From contig CAAEIR010000283.1 of NCBI GenBank assembly GCA_900756035.1, positions 1 through 46,143 on the forward strand: a DNA stretch of 46,143 bases, given 5' to 3'. Origin of the DNA: an uncultured Anaerostipes sp. GTDB lineage: Bacteria > Bacillota > Clostridia > Lachnospirales > Lachnospiraceae. Positions within the stretch are counted from its first letter, which is position 1. Every line of letters begins with the position of its first letter. The position numbers were made by a program, and so were the translations under genes. Positions 17,293 to 26,840 of this stretch are shown here, piece after piece. The notes under the pieces were generated by a model. The model ran no database searches and had not been told where the DNA came from. It was given only the letters and a program-made list of their open reading frames with translations.

Positions 17293-19160
17293 CTACTCCA
17301 CCGTCACGCTCTTCGCCAAATTTCTCGTTTTATCAACATCCAGTCCCTTTGCAACACTCACGTAATATCCAAGTAACTGTAGCGGTATTACAGCCAGTGA
17401 AGCCATAAATCTTTCATCCACCTTTGGAACATAAGTGACAAAATCTGCTGTTTCCTCAATTTCATAAATTCCATAAGCAGTTACTGCACATAGATTCGCT
17501 CCACGGCTCTTGCACTCGACCATATTGCTCACTGTTTTTTCATAGAGCTCGTTCTGTGTAAGAACACCAATTACAAGAGTCCCATCTTCTATCAGACTAA
17601 TCGTGCCGTGTTTCAATTCACCGGCTGCATACGCCTCAGAATGGATATAACTGATTTCCTTTAGTTTCAGGATGCCTTCCAGACATACAGCGTAATCAAT
17701 CCCTCTTCCAACAAAGAACACATCCTTCTTGTTTACACACTTACTTGCAAACCACTGTATTCTCTCTTTATCATCCAGAATCTTTTCAATCTTAACTGGG
17801 ATGGATTGGAGTTCCTCGATAAGGTGAGTATACTCATTCTGTTCAATCTCACATCTGGCCTTTGCAAATTGAAGTGCAATGCAGTACATTGCCATAAGCT
17901 GAGCACTATACGCTTTCGTTGTCGCAACTGCTATTTCAGGTCCAGCTAATGTATAGAACACATAATCAGCTTCACGAGCAATCGAGCTTCCAACCACATT
18001 TACAATTCCCAGGGTCTTACATCCCTTTTCCTTTGCCAGTCTTAGATCCGCCAAGCTATCCGCAGTCTCTCCTGATTGACTAATCACCATGACCAACTGC
18101 TTTTTGCTTAATAGTGGTTTTCTATAACGAAACTCTGATGCCAGTTCAACGCGAACCGGAATTTTTGCAATATCTTCGAACACATACTGGCCGGTCATTC
18201 CAACATGCCAAGCAGATCCACATGCCACTATTGTGATAGACTCAATTTCCTTAATTTCTTCTTCACACAACCCCATCTCTGCTAAGTCAATGTTCCCGTC
18301 TTTAAGAACAGAAGCAAGCGTATCAGCTACCGCCTTCGGCTGCTCATGTATTTCTTTCTTCATGAAATGCTTGTATCCGCCCTTTTCAGCAGCCTCTGCA
18401 CTCCATTTAATTTCTACAAGTTCATTACCAACCTCATCACCATTCAAGTCAAAAAAATAAACTTCTCCCTGTTTAAGCTGAGCCATCTAATGATTTTTGA
18501 TGTAATATACTTGTTTCGTATATTTCAGAATGGCCGGAACATCTGATGCCACATAAGTTTCCCCATCCGAAATGCCTATAATCATAGGAGAGTCTTTTCT
18601 TGCAACCCAAATCTCGTCTGGAAAGTCTTTAAACATCACTTCAAGAGCATATGAGCCACGAACACGTACCATTGTTTTTGCAATCGCATCAACCGGACCA
18701 AGCTTATACTTTTTGTAATAGTAATCAACAAGCTTTATAAGCACTTCCGTATCTGTGTCACTATAAAATGTGTAACCGTTTTTCAAAAGCTTCTCTTTCA
18801 GTTCCACATAATTTTCAATAATTCCATTATGTACTCCAACAACATCAGCCTCTACTTCTCCAGATCCTGATCCAGTGCAATTACCACTAACATGTGGGTG
18901 CGCATTCTTCTGAGAAGGTTCACCATGTGTAGCCCATCTCGTGTGTCCAATACCACATGTTCCAGATAAAGCATTTCCTCCATCCGTTTTTTCTGAAAGA
19001 GCAGAAAGTCTGCCTTTGGCCTTAATAACATTTGCCGGTTTTTCTCCGTCTCTTACCGCTAGCCCGGCTGAGTCATAACCTCTATATTCAAGTTTAGACA
19101 GTCATCCAACAAGATTGGAGCCGCCTGTTTTTTTCCAACGAATCCTACAATTCCAAACAT
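17293..19160 (-). pseudogene. glmS: Glutamine-fructose-6-phosphate aminotransferase, triple-lesion pseudogene
   Basis: The conceptual protein is a full-length GlmS of about 610 residues, which makes glucosamine-6-phosphate at the head of amino-sugar synthesis. Three lesions are visible. The codon after the initiator ATG (19160) is TTT instead of the TGT for the catalytic N-terminal cysteine. One base is missing about 20 codons in (after LLDD), so LEYRGYDSAGLAVRDGEK lies in another frame. A TAG at 18489-18487 stands where GAG is expected (YYIKNH-stop-MAQL). The isomerase half (17293-18486, ATG 18486) is open and looks complete: ACGSAWHVGMTGQYV, SQSGETADSLADLRLAKEKG, AYAAGELKHG and the C-terminal DKTRNLAKSVTVE. 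It is probably a second glmS once carried with the EPS locus and now dead. Confidence 0.9.
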
Positions 19161-19379
19161 AAAACTACTACCTCTTCACGCACATTAAATTGCGTGCCCT
19201 TTCCCATATGTCTATTTCTTCAACCACAGGGCTTTCCAACAATTTCAGTGTCTGCTTTCACGCTTACATCACACTTCCACTAAACTTTGATGGATATACA
19301 TAACTGCTATTTGCCAAAGTATTCTGTGAGTAGTTTCCATCGAATTCACAGCAGTATCATCTGTGTTCAATCCTCGTTC
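19161..19379. other. Leader region of the glmS remnant; no gene seen
   Basis: On the minus strand a GAGG site precedes the dead glmS start, and a small stem (CACGCA/TGCGTG, about 19173-19193) lies before it. I looked for the conserved glmS ribozyme core and did not find a convincing one. A box CCACTAA followed by TGGATATACA (19277-19301) belongs to the dispersed set described for 19380-20000. Confidence 0.4.
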
Positions 19380-19443
19380 TATCCAATTCAGTTTATTGTG
19401 ATAATCCGTGTTCCTCTTTCCCCACAATAAACTGAATTGGATA
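19380..19443. repeat. Perfect 21-bp inverted repeat (large hairpin)
   Basis: The arm at 19380-19400 starts TATCCAATTCAG and ends TTTATTGTG; its exact complement lies at 19423-19443. The loop is 22 bases. There is no T-run on either side, so it is not an intrinsic terminator. The outer ends resemble the GTCTATCCAA boxes found downstream. It could be a mobile-element end structure, a recombination scar or a structured RNA. Confidence 0.75.
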
Positions 19444-20000
19444 TAGACTTATTCACAGTGCTATTGCCGTATTACTACATTGACTATCCTCGGAAATTCT
19501 TGATTTATAAGGCTCTTCCACACAGCATCAGCCCTCTGCATACCTCACCAGCACCCACAGCTTTTTATAGCACTACTCCAACCATGTCTATCCAAAGCAC
19601 CGATTTCCCACTAACCAAACCCTCATTGGATAGACCTGTCACACACGTCCTTGAACAGAACGCCCCGTTGGATACGCACAACCAACTGTGTACATCAGCC
19701 TGCGACCAAGTTTTTTCAGCGTTTTCTCTGTTAATCTACCTCCGAAGCTCGCCTTAATTTCGCGTTATTTCCTATAGCGATACACACACCATGTCTATCC
19801 AAAATGCAGATTTTCAGTAGTTTTAGTGGCGAGAGTGTGGTTTTGAATCCTTTTCCACTAATTTTCTTGGATGAGAACATCACTTTTTCCTTGTGAGTAA
19901 CTCATTTTTCATGATTTTCTCTGTCATTTTAAGCCACTAATTTCGTGGCATAGACATTCGCAAGTACTGCTATAGCGACGAAATCCACATTGCTATATAC
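19444..20000. repeat. Dispersed box repeats in gene-free DNA
   Basis: CCATGTCTATCCAAA occurs exactly at 19582-19596 and 19789-19803, each preceded 13-16 bases earlier by TATAGC. GTCTATCCAA (19586-19595) has an exact inverted partner TTGGATAGAC at 19626-19635. CCACTAA followed closely by a TGG-ATA-like box recurs at about 19608, 19855 and 19935. Related half-boxes are at 19437 and 19669. The frames present here are short and unconvincing. The pattern suggests multiple binding sites or layered debris of a repeated element. Confidence 0.5.
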
Positions 20001-20950
20001 TGTTTTCGTACCCAGCGTTGCGGTCAAGTCCGGCTTATTTCAGCCAGATATTTTTCTATACACAAATCCTGTATGGGCGATTTCCGGTTGTTGATCATCT
20101 CTACTTTTCCGGAATGATGTCACAGCCGTTACATGTTTATGCTGTGCCAGAAGCACCTCAATAGACTAATCGATATACCTAGACTCGCAACTACAATATT
20201 AAGTTTTCTGTTTTCCAAAGTTTCCAATAGTCTTAGTCCATCCAGATTTTTTAATTTATCATCAACTAAACTGTTAACAACCGTAGCGAACCTAAATTTC
20301 AAGAGGCGTTATGTACCTACATCTTCCCTTTACGTCGGGTATGAGTGTAAATTCATCAAATTTCCATCATATTAGCATAAACCATTCGTATCAACGAAAG
20401 TTTTATTTTCACCCTACAATTCAGGTTGCTTTCCCTGTGGAATTTAGATGATCTGAAACAAACTTACTGTTTACTTTTTATTCTTATTTTCCATCTTCTC
20501 CTACACATTTGTGGTATAACCAACCTTAATTGTGTACTTTTTCTGAGGCATCTTTTTATCTCCTTCATCTATTACATTTATTTCTTCTATAATCATTGAC
20601 TTCTTCTATATCATTGAAAGATCGTAACTATTCAGAACCCCTAATTGCGTTCAAGTAACATTTGTACAAAACAGAGAAATTTATTTTTCTGTTTTGCGTT
20701 ATGCTTCCTGTAATCTGTGGATAATAAAGCCACAGATATTACGGAAATTGTTTTGTTGTGGATTACTTCGCAAATAATTGAAATAACCATGTTTCAGGGC
20801 TGTAAGCTACAGCTTTTGAATAAATTCAGCGACACCTGAACCTTGAAATTTGATACTTATCCACCGTCATTTTGACTATAGTTAAATTTATGCTAATTCG
20901 CTTTTTCCTTAATTTTCCTGTAAAATATAAGCATAAAATCAGGAAAGAAG
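20001..20950. other. Gene-free stretch with hairpins before the IS66 remnant
   Basis: No frame here has a ribosome site or a recognisable product. Hairpins are AAAACAGA/TCTGTTTT (about 20673-20700) and CTGTGG/CCACAG flanked by GTAAT/ATTAC (about 20714-20746). GCTGTA/TACAGC near 20799-20813 could be the left end of the IS66 element, since IS66 ends often begin GTAAGC, which occurs there, but no right end was found. Confidence 0.4.
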
Positions 20951-20959
20951 GTGGTCTGG

Positions 20960-21341
20960 ATGCCAATTAATATCACGGAAGAATTTGTGCGCAATCTAAT
21001 GGAGCAGAATACTGCACTCATTGCACAGGTTGCAAATCTCTCCGCAACTGTTGAATCTCTTAACCAGACCATCAAGGAACTTCAGGAGCAGTTAAATAAA
21101 AATTCCAGGAACAGTTCTAAACCACCTTCAAGTGATGGGCTAAAGAAGCTGCCAGTTAATAAAGACAGAAGCCTGCGCGGAAAAAGTGAAAAAAAGCAGG
21201 GTGCACAGGATGGACACAGCGGTGTGTATCTTTCTGTTCTTGCGGATCCGAATGAGGTGAAACATCATATGCACCCGGACTGTACCAGATGCCCTTATCA
21301 CGATTCATGTCTCGAAAGAGCATGTGTAAAAGAAACACGTC
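20960..21341 (+). pseudogene. IS66-family transposase (TnpC), N-terminal fragment
   Basis: ATG 20960 follows AGAAGG. The frame reads through a coiled coil (LMEQNTALIAQVANLSATVE) and the diagnostic IS66 segment LNKNSRNSSKPPSSDGLKK, then DGHSGVYLSVLADPNEVKHH and the zinc-finger-like CTRCPYHDSCLERACVKETRH. Similarity stops at the His codon ending at 21340, where the 3' end of the neighbouring minus gene begins; the remaining plus frame to 21460 is the antisense of that gene. About three quarters of the transposase, including the DDE domain, is missing. No TnpA or TnpB is present. Confidence 0.85.
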
Positions 21342-21780
21342 ATGATATTTCACCACTTCCTACCCCACCGCTGTCTTTCTTCTCACTGCCACCGTCTTCC
21401 TTTTCTTCAGGTACAAGCTGTTGTGTCTGTGGTGTTTGCTGTATCTGCGGCAACTGCTGAATAGCAAGCGCATTTTCCAATGTCTCCGTCCGCTCTCTCA
21501 GAATTTCCAAATTCCCTTCCAGTTTTTCTACCTGCTTCTCTAAATTCTCTATCTGCAGTTTCATATCTTCAATTACTGTCGTTTCAGAAATCATTTCTGT
21601 TTCAACATTCCCGTTCGCATTCTCCGGCTGCATACTTTTTTTTACATCAGCTTTCCCCAAAGCAAAGCCCAATAAAAAAATCACCACCAGAATCACCAGG
21701 GCCAGGACACTATAGAGAATTTTTCCTTGTAATGTACTTTCTTCCTCCGCTCTATTATCATATTCAAATCCCTTTTCCAT
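21340..21780 (-). CDS. Membrane-anchored coiled-coil protein (cluster gene 9)
   Basis: This is a 146-residue protein with a short acidic cytoplasmic N-terminus, one transmembrane helix (about 20-42, ILYSVLALVILVVIFLLGF) and an outside coiled coil (about 68-105, KLQIENLEKQVEKLEGNLEI). It ends in a Gln/Pro then Gly/Ser/Asp-rich tail. It has no recognised family. The TGA stop at 21342-21340 uses bases at the junction with the IS66 fragment, so the original C-terminus may have been longer. It starts 88 bp inside the preceding gene, an unusually long overlap, behind GAGAGG. As last gene of the cluster it could be a scaffold or spacer across the wall. Confidence 0.7.
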   Translation of the reverse strand: MEKGFEYDNRAEEESTLQGKILYSVLALVILVVIFLLGFALGKADVKKSMQPENANGNVETEMISETTVIEDMKLQIENLEKQVEKLEGNLEILRERTETLENALAIQQLPQIQQTPQTQQLVPEEKEDGGSEKKDSGGVGSGEIS

Positions 21781-22928
21781 TTTTTATTACCTCTCTTTTC
21801 ATTTTCAACGGAACTTTCAGGCAATCCATCAAGTAGAAACATTTCCTCAAAGTAAACATATGGTTCGCTTTCCTGCCAACGTTCTTCTGCCTCATTATAA
21901 AAGTGCTTCAGGAACTCACCGGCCTCTCCTTCTACTTCGTTGACCCAAAGATATTCCTTATCCCAATAATTCTTCAACTGGCCTGTTACACATATAAGAA
22001 GTTTGCCATCCGGCACTTCTTTCCCTGATATCTGAAAAGTTTCTTTCATTTTTTCATCATCTAATGAATCATGCTTTGTATAACATTGAATTTCATCATT
22101 CACCCATTCCTTTATCCTGCCATTTTCCCATAAATAGCTCTTAATATCCCAATAAAACCTTGCCTGTTTTGGTACCTCAATTGAAAATGACAGTTGCCAC
22201 TCATTCCGCTTGTCCCGGCCCACTCCTTCTTGCTCCTTATATTTATACAGATACAAACTGTTATTTTCCGTTTTTTCATCTGTCTCAAGTCCATAAGATA
22301 TCCTTTCTAGGATATTTTTATATTCCAGATTCACCATAAGGAAATCCAGATTTCCTGAATTAAAATTCGAATATTGCGCGATTTCTGCAGGCACGACATT
22401 GGCTACCCCGGAATATACGTTCTGTATTTCTCTGTCTTTTTGTTCATCGTTAGATATGACAAAATAATCCTTGTCCTCTTCCATCTGTTCGTCTTTTAGT
22501 TGATAAATAATATCCTCATATACATCTCTGACACCTTCTCTGGAACCTGACAGGGAAATCAGCCAACCGCTGTTGCTGTTCTCTCCAAACCATAATAAAG
22601 TCTGTATCTTCTGTAAGTCTTTTTGTATTTCTTTAAAAGAAATACTGTTCTCTCCTATTACTTCTTCCATTCCATCTTCAAAAAAATAAATATTGATACT
22701 AACTGGTTCTCCTTCTGCATCTTTCGTATAACTTTTTTGTATCCGGTCAATGACATTTTTTATTTCTTTTGCATTTTCTTTTTGCTCCTCTGCCTTTTTC
22801 TCAAGAATTTGATAATCATCATCTATATGGACGGATACCAGTCCCGCATTTTGTACCGCATTAATCTCTTTTTTGCCAACGAGGCAGAAACATATTAAAA
22901 TGGCTGGCAAAATTGCTGATTTTTTCAT
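21693..22928 (-). CDS. Exported protein of unknown family (cluster gene 8)
   Basis: Its 411 residues begin MKKSAILPAILICFCLVGKK, an N-terminal signal or anchor. Residues 40-65 are charged and helical (LEKKAEEQKENAKEIKNVID). The middle alternates strands and helices (SINIYFFEDGMEEVIGEN, NSGWLISLSGSREGVRDVYED), and a later beta-rich part includes RFYWDIKSYLWENGRIKEW. I do not recognise a family; the early alpha/beta region could be a distant VWA-like fold without MIDAS residues, which would need structure prediction. The C-terminal about 29 codons overlap the next gene in another frame, so the true end could have been altered by a frameshift. It lies 23 bp after the VWA gene. Confidence 0.7.
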   Translation of the reverse strand: MKKSAILPAILICFCLVGKKEINAVQNAGLVSVHIDDDYQILEKKAEEQKENAKEIKNVIDRIQKSYTKDAEGEPVSINIYFFEDGMEEVIGENSISFKEIQKDLQKIQTLLWFGENSNSGWLISLSGSREGVRDVYEDIIYQLKDEQMEEDKDYFVISNDEQKDREIQNVYSGVANVVPAEIAQYSNFNSGNLDFLMVNLEYKNILERISYGLETDEKTENNSLYLYKYKEQEGVGRDKRNEWQLSFSIEVPKQARFYWDIKSYLWENGRIKEWVNDEIQCYTKHDSLDDEKMKETFQISGKEVPDGKLLICVTGQLKNYWDKEYLWVNEVEGEAGEFLKHFYNEAEERWQESEPYVYFEEMFLLDGLPESSVENEKRGNKKWKRDLNMIIERRKKVHYKEKFSIVSWPW

Positions 22929-22951
22929 TTTCCTTCCCCCGTCGGTACATA

Positions 22952-24520
22952 CTAATCAGGCTTAACGTCTCCGACTTTAAACAATCCTACAAATCTGACT
23001 CCCTGCGTATATTTATTCAGTTCAGAATATTCCACTTGTATCTTTATAATTGATTCTTCTTTCACCTTGCCAAGTATTATGAGGTTGGTTCCTTCGACAC
23101 GGCACCGGGGGGTTGTCTGATTCTTATTCTTATCAAACCAGGCACTGTAAACAAGTTTATCCTCCGGGTTGTGCAGCAGCCCATGTCTGCCCTGTCCCGT
23201 CTGAACTATGCAGCCAATATAGTCGGATAAATTAATCCGTACCTCTTCATCCGTTACTGCTATATTTGAAAGTATATCTTTCAACTGACTTTTATCTGAA
23301 GCAGCACATATATCTATCTTTGGTGCACTGACAAGCACAGTCTGTCTAATTCCAACCGCACATTTTCCAAAACGTTCTACAGTTACCTGATATTCCCCTC
23401 TGTCCAGATAAATACTTCCTGCATATACCGGCTCTTCATATGTAAGCGGCATATTGTGCTTCTTCTTTGTATTTCTCTCTGTAAAACAAAGACAACTGTT
23501 ATTCATTATGTCAGTCGGCTTTCCATCATATTCCGCCTTAATTATCACTTCAAATTTGCTTCCTTCATAAATGAAATCCGTAAAGGGATCCGTCTGAAAG
23601 CTGACCGTAATCTGAGGTATAAGCATAACCTCACATTTTCTATCCTTTATCACTCCTGCCAGTTTTCTCAATTCTCTGCCTTCCGTATAGTAAAAGCAGC
23701 CATTTTCAGTATCATCGCTTCCCACCAGGGTCATTCCTGAAGCATCAGATTCCGGCAAAGGTTCATTGCAGTGAACATAATACTCATCCGCTTTCCCATT
23801 GGTATTGCTCAGTTGAGAAAAGCTTTCCCAGTTCATACCGCATCCGTACATGATTTCCGCGCACATCTCTAATACTTCTTCTGCCGCTTTTACTGTATCC
23901 GTTTTCTTTCCTTCCTGAAGCCGAATCTCTTCCACTCCATTCAGTTTCACCTGTTCCAGTCCATTAACTCTTTCAGACTCATTTTCCCATGTAATAAGGT
24001 GCAAATGGGCATTTTGAACTGTTCCCCAATTCATTGTTTCGTAATGACTGCTGTTTTTACTGTCATACATATCTGAAATTATAATCACTTCCCATGGCTC
24101 ATTAATATCACCATTCTCAAGCTCAACATCATCTGTCTTCAGATCTAAAATATTTTCCAACACTTTATCCAGATCCGTATTCTTTTTGCCGTAATCAATG
24201 AAACTATCCCAGCTCACCTCCTCACTCTGTAAAGAATAATTATTCCCCAGTTGGGAAACATCTTCATCAAAGGTATAGATTCTGCATTTTACCCTATCCG
24301 ATTTATAGAAATAGTCGTACAGCAGGGAAAGAATATATTCCCTGTACTCCTCCATACTTTTTACAGAACCACTGATATCCACATAAATACAGACTTTTTT
24401 CATAATTTTTAAATCATCATATCTCAGTGTTTCTTCTGCCTTGCATTCTGTTGCCCTAACGAAGAAGGACAGGAACAGTATTGTGATAAAGAACTTAATA
24501 CCTATCTTCATTGTCTTCAT
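22952..24520 (-). CDS. Secreted von Willebrand factor A domain protein (cluster gene 7)
   Basis: I start it at ATG 24520 (AGGAGG nine bases upstream), giving 522 residues. A signal peptide spans residues 1-28 (FFITILFLSFF, cleavage near CKA). A VWA domain follows from about 43 to 210 with an intact MIDAS start DISGS (D48, S50, S52) and EVIIISDMYDS as the later metal-site strand. Residues 300-420 look like beta-sandwich domains and the C-terminus is also beta-rich, without an anchor. VWA domains with MIDAS bind partner proteins through a metal ion. Its position next to a large membrane protein suggests an extracytoplasmic partner in the same assembly. Confidence 0.8.
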   Translation of the reverse strand: MKTMKIGIKFFITILFLSFFVRATECKAEETLRYDDLKIMKKVCIYVDISGSVKSMEEYREYILSLLYDYFYKSDRVKCRIYTFDEDVSQLGNNYSLQSEEVSWDSFIDYGKKNTDLDKVLENILDLKTDDVELENGDINEPWEVIIISDMYDSKNSSHYETMNWGTVQNAHLHLITWENESERVNGLEQVKLNGVEEIRLQEGKKTDTVKAAEEVLEMCAEIMYGCGMNWESFSQLSNTNGKADEYYVHCNEPLPESDASGMTLVGSDDTENGCFYYTEGRELRKLAGVIKDRKCEVMLIPQITVSFQTDPFTDFIYEGSKFEVIIKAEYDGKPTDIMNNSCLCFTERNTKKKHNMPLTYEEPVYAGSIYLDRGEYQVTVERFGKCAVGIRQTVLVSAPKIDICAASDKSQLKDILSNIAVTDEEVRINLSDYIGCIVQTGQGRHGLLHNPEDKLVYSAWFDKNKNQTTPRCRVEGTNLIILGKVKEESIIKIQVEYSELNKYTQGVRFVGLFKVGDVKPD

Positions 24521-26801
24521 ACAACAGTACCTCCTGTTCAAAAGTTGCCTCCATATTATCAGTATTGAAGGCCCTGTCCATCAGGACTTCCAATAAAAGA
24601 TCATAAAATTCATGGCTCAGAACATAAAATTTTGTACATTGGTCTATCTCATCCAGCAATGGAAATACCAGTTCCGCCTCCATCAGGAAGCCAATTTCAG
24701 CCTTCATCTTCGAGGGAATAGAACCACTGTCAATAACGAGTCCATTTACCATCTCCGCGCTTACTGTTATAAGTTTCTCCAGGTTATGTGGAATATAGGG
24801 CTTAATTTGGTATCTGTAATCTTTTTTAAATTTTTCCTTTTCCTGTTCATAAAATATCTTTCTCTGATAATAATCGTCCGCCTTTTCCACCAATAGTATT
24901 TCCCTGAACAGAGGCATTGCTTCAACCTGGCTCAGCATGGTTTCCGCATCAGTTTTCAGCAGGCTCTCCAGACAGTTTATATTCTTTTTTTCTTCCTCTT
25001 CTTTTTTAAAGTTACCATTGTTAACCACCTTTTTCAGCCGGGCTGAACTGATCCAATAATGAAGTGCAGACATCAGGAACAGAATCACAGTCATGAAAAG
25101 CAGATAAGCCATCAGGGGCCATCCGATATATCTGATCAACATTCCGCCTGCAATGACTGCCGCAGCGGTAAGGCATATAACAACATTCCAATGAGAATCC
25201 CGCTGTTCTGAAGCAATATCTATGTATTGGTTAATAAATGCTGCAGCTATAACATTTCTTTTTTTCAAGGCTTTTTCTGCAGGTCTTAAATGCCCCCGAA
25301 GGAAACATAAAACCAGAATAAATCCTTCCATAATCACTCCCATCACAATCGACATAACTGTTTTAGGGTAATCATAAAAGTGCATCCTGTCGGCAATAAG
25401 ATACCAAACCTCTTCAAAGGATCTTTCCTGGTCACTCACTTCCTGGTCAATGATTTTGAGCCAGTTCAGCGCGCCAAGATAATTTCTATAGGAGCTTTCA
25501 TGGAAATTGGGGTAACCGCTGATTTTATCCGGATTTACATCTCTTATGCTGCTGAAGATTTCCATCTTTTCCAAATAATGATAAATTAATTCTGCATATT
25601 GTTTTGCCTCACCTTCCGCGTTCTCACCACTACTATCAGCAGTACTATCTAAGAAATTTTGTATATTATCAAGTGGGTCCTCGTTTTCCGATGCAAAATA
25701 TACCCGCATGATTAAATAATTATCTACTGCTATTTTTAAATCGTTTAAATCATAGCCTGTTTCTCCAAATAAAATATCGGAATTTTGATCATAAACGTGC
25801 ATATCATCCAAAAATAATTTAAAATTCTCAGCAAACTCCTCGGCTTCAAAATCAGCTTTTCCGTTTGCAAGTTCATTAATAATATCAGTCGCTCTTGATG
25901 ACCGATCCTCTTCCTCTGCTTTTTTGCATATATCTCTCGCTTCATACAGGAAATCATTCAAAAAATCTTTTGTGTTTTCATAATATAACTCCAGCTTTTC
26001 TTTATAGTGCTGCTGATCTTTTTCCAGGAACCGGACCACCCCGTATTCTCTGTCCGCCGCCGTTTCCCGCGCAATTCTTTGTTCACATAAATAAACTGCA
26101 GAAAAAAATGATAAAATCAAGCCGGTTACAATAACCGCAAATGACATAATAACTATTTTCCCGATCTTTGCTATTTTTTTCAGCTGTCTATTTGCACCTT
26201 CCTTATCACCTGAGTTTATGCAGACTGTTTTATATACACTTGCAAAATTATCATTGTCCACTTTGCCTGTATTTGATATTTTTCTGCCTGGTATTTTTTT
26301 TGTCTGATAGTACCTTGTTATTCTCCTTGCACGGGCATATCTTGGGAAAAAATATCTGACAAGCCTGGAAGAGAAAAGCAGAAAGGCTGTCTGCAGCCCA
26401 AAAGCCATAAATATTGCTGATACAGTATCAATTACATTATCCAGCCCGCCTGTTACCATAAGGAAAGATGCTGCACTCAGGAAGGTAATGGCATAATTCA
26501 TCATGACAAACTGTGCACTTTCCGAAAAATGTCCGAAAAGAAGCGTCCTGATCCCATCCTTAAAGCTGATTGCACTTTTCACGGCATCAATAATGTCCAC
26601 TATCAGCGCAGAAATATATAGTATTAATTCCTTTATGGCACCCATAATGCCTTTGCCGAGCCCTGTTTTTCTCATCTGCTCGTTCCCAATGAGAATAATG
26701 AGTATTATCGCTGTCAGAACCAGCCAGAATAACTCGTTTTGCCCAAGATCTATCAGCTTTTCCTTAACAATTATGGACAATTCATTCAACTGTTTATCCA
26801 A
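24495..26801 (-). CDS. Large polytopic membrane protein (cluster gene 6)
   Basis: It has 768 residues, and the frame begins at a TTG codon behind GGGGGC; no ATG lies near the N-terminus. About eight hydrophobic segments are visible: near 22-40, 58-75, 95-115, 122-147, 215-237, then 475-500, 540-556 and 560-582. Between the fifth and sixth lies a large mostly helical acidic region of about 240 residues (EKLELYYENTKDFLNDFLYEA), and a long helical tail follows the last one. No transporter or enzyme motif is recognised. It overlaps the VWA gene by 26 bp. It may be the membrane platform of the cluster (inference). Confidence 0.75.
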   Translation of the reverse strand: MDKQLNELSIIVKEKLIDLGQNELFWLVLTAIILIILIGNEQMRKTGLGKGIMGAIKELILYISALIVDIIDAVKSAISFKDGIRTLLFGHFSESAQFVMMNYAITFLSAASFLMVTGGLDNVIDTVSAIFMAFGLQTAFLLFSSRLVRYFFPRYARARRITRYYQTKKIPGRKISNTGKVDNDNFASVYKTVCINSGDKEGANRQLKKIAKIGKIVIMSFAVIVTGLILSFFSAVYLCEQRIARETAADREYGVVRFLEKDQQHYKEKLELYYENTKDFLNDFLYEARDICKKAEEEDRSSRATDIINELANGKADFEAEEFAENFKLFLDDMHVYDQNSDILFGETGYDLNDLKIAVDNYLIMRVYFASENEDPLDNIQNFLDSTADSSGENAEGEAKQYAELIYHYLEKMEIFSSIRDVNPDKISGYPNFHESSYRNYLGALNWLKIIDQEVSDQERSFEEVWYLIADRMHFYDYPKTVMSIVMGVIMEGFILVLCFLRGHLRPAEKALKKRNVIAAAFINQYIDIASEQRDSHWNVVICLTAAAVIAGGMLIRYIGWPLMAYLLFMTVILFLMSALHYWISSARLKKVVNNGNFKKEEEEKKNINCLESLLKTDAETMLSQVEAMPLFREILLVEKADDYYQRKIFYEQEKEKFKKDYRYQIKPYIPHNLEKLITVSAEMVNGLVIDSGSIPSKMKAEIGFLMEAELVFPLLDEIDQCTKFYVLSHEFYDLLLEVLMDRAFNTDNMEATFEQEVLLYEDNEDRY

Positions 26802-26840
26802 AATTCTGCCCCCATAAAACTGATTTACAGCTTATATTCC

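Noticed and set aside
19161..19440. Possible glmS ribozyme upstream of glmS
   Set aside because: The conserved catalytic core could not be found in the leader; only small unrelated stems are visible.
19437..19757. A 106-codon plus-strand frame in the gene-free scar
   Set aside because: No ribosome site, no recognisable domain, and it overlaps repeat boxes; likely chance.
19260..20000. CRISPR-like array from the repeated boxes
   Set aside because: Repeats are short, unevenly spaced and in both orientations, and there are no cas genes in the window.
20133..20375. An 80-codon plus-strand frame
   Set aside because: No ribosome site or promoter; composition unlike neighbouring genes, and the minus strand is full of stops too.
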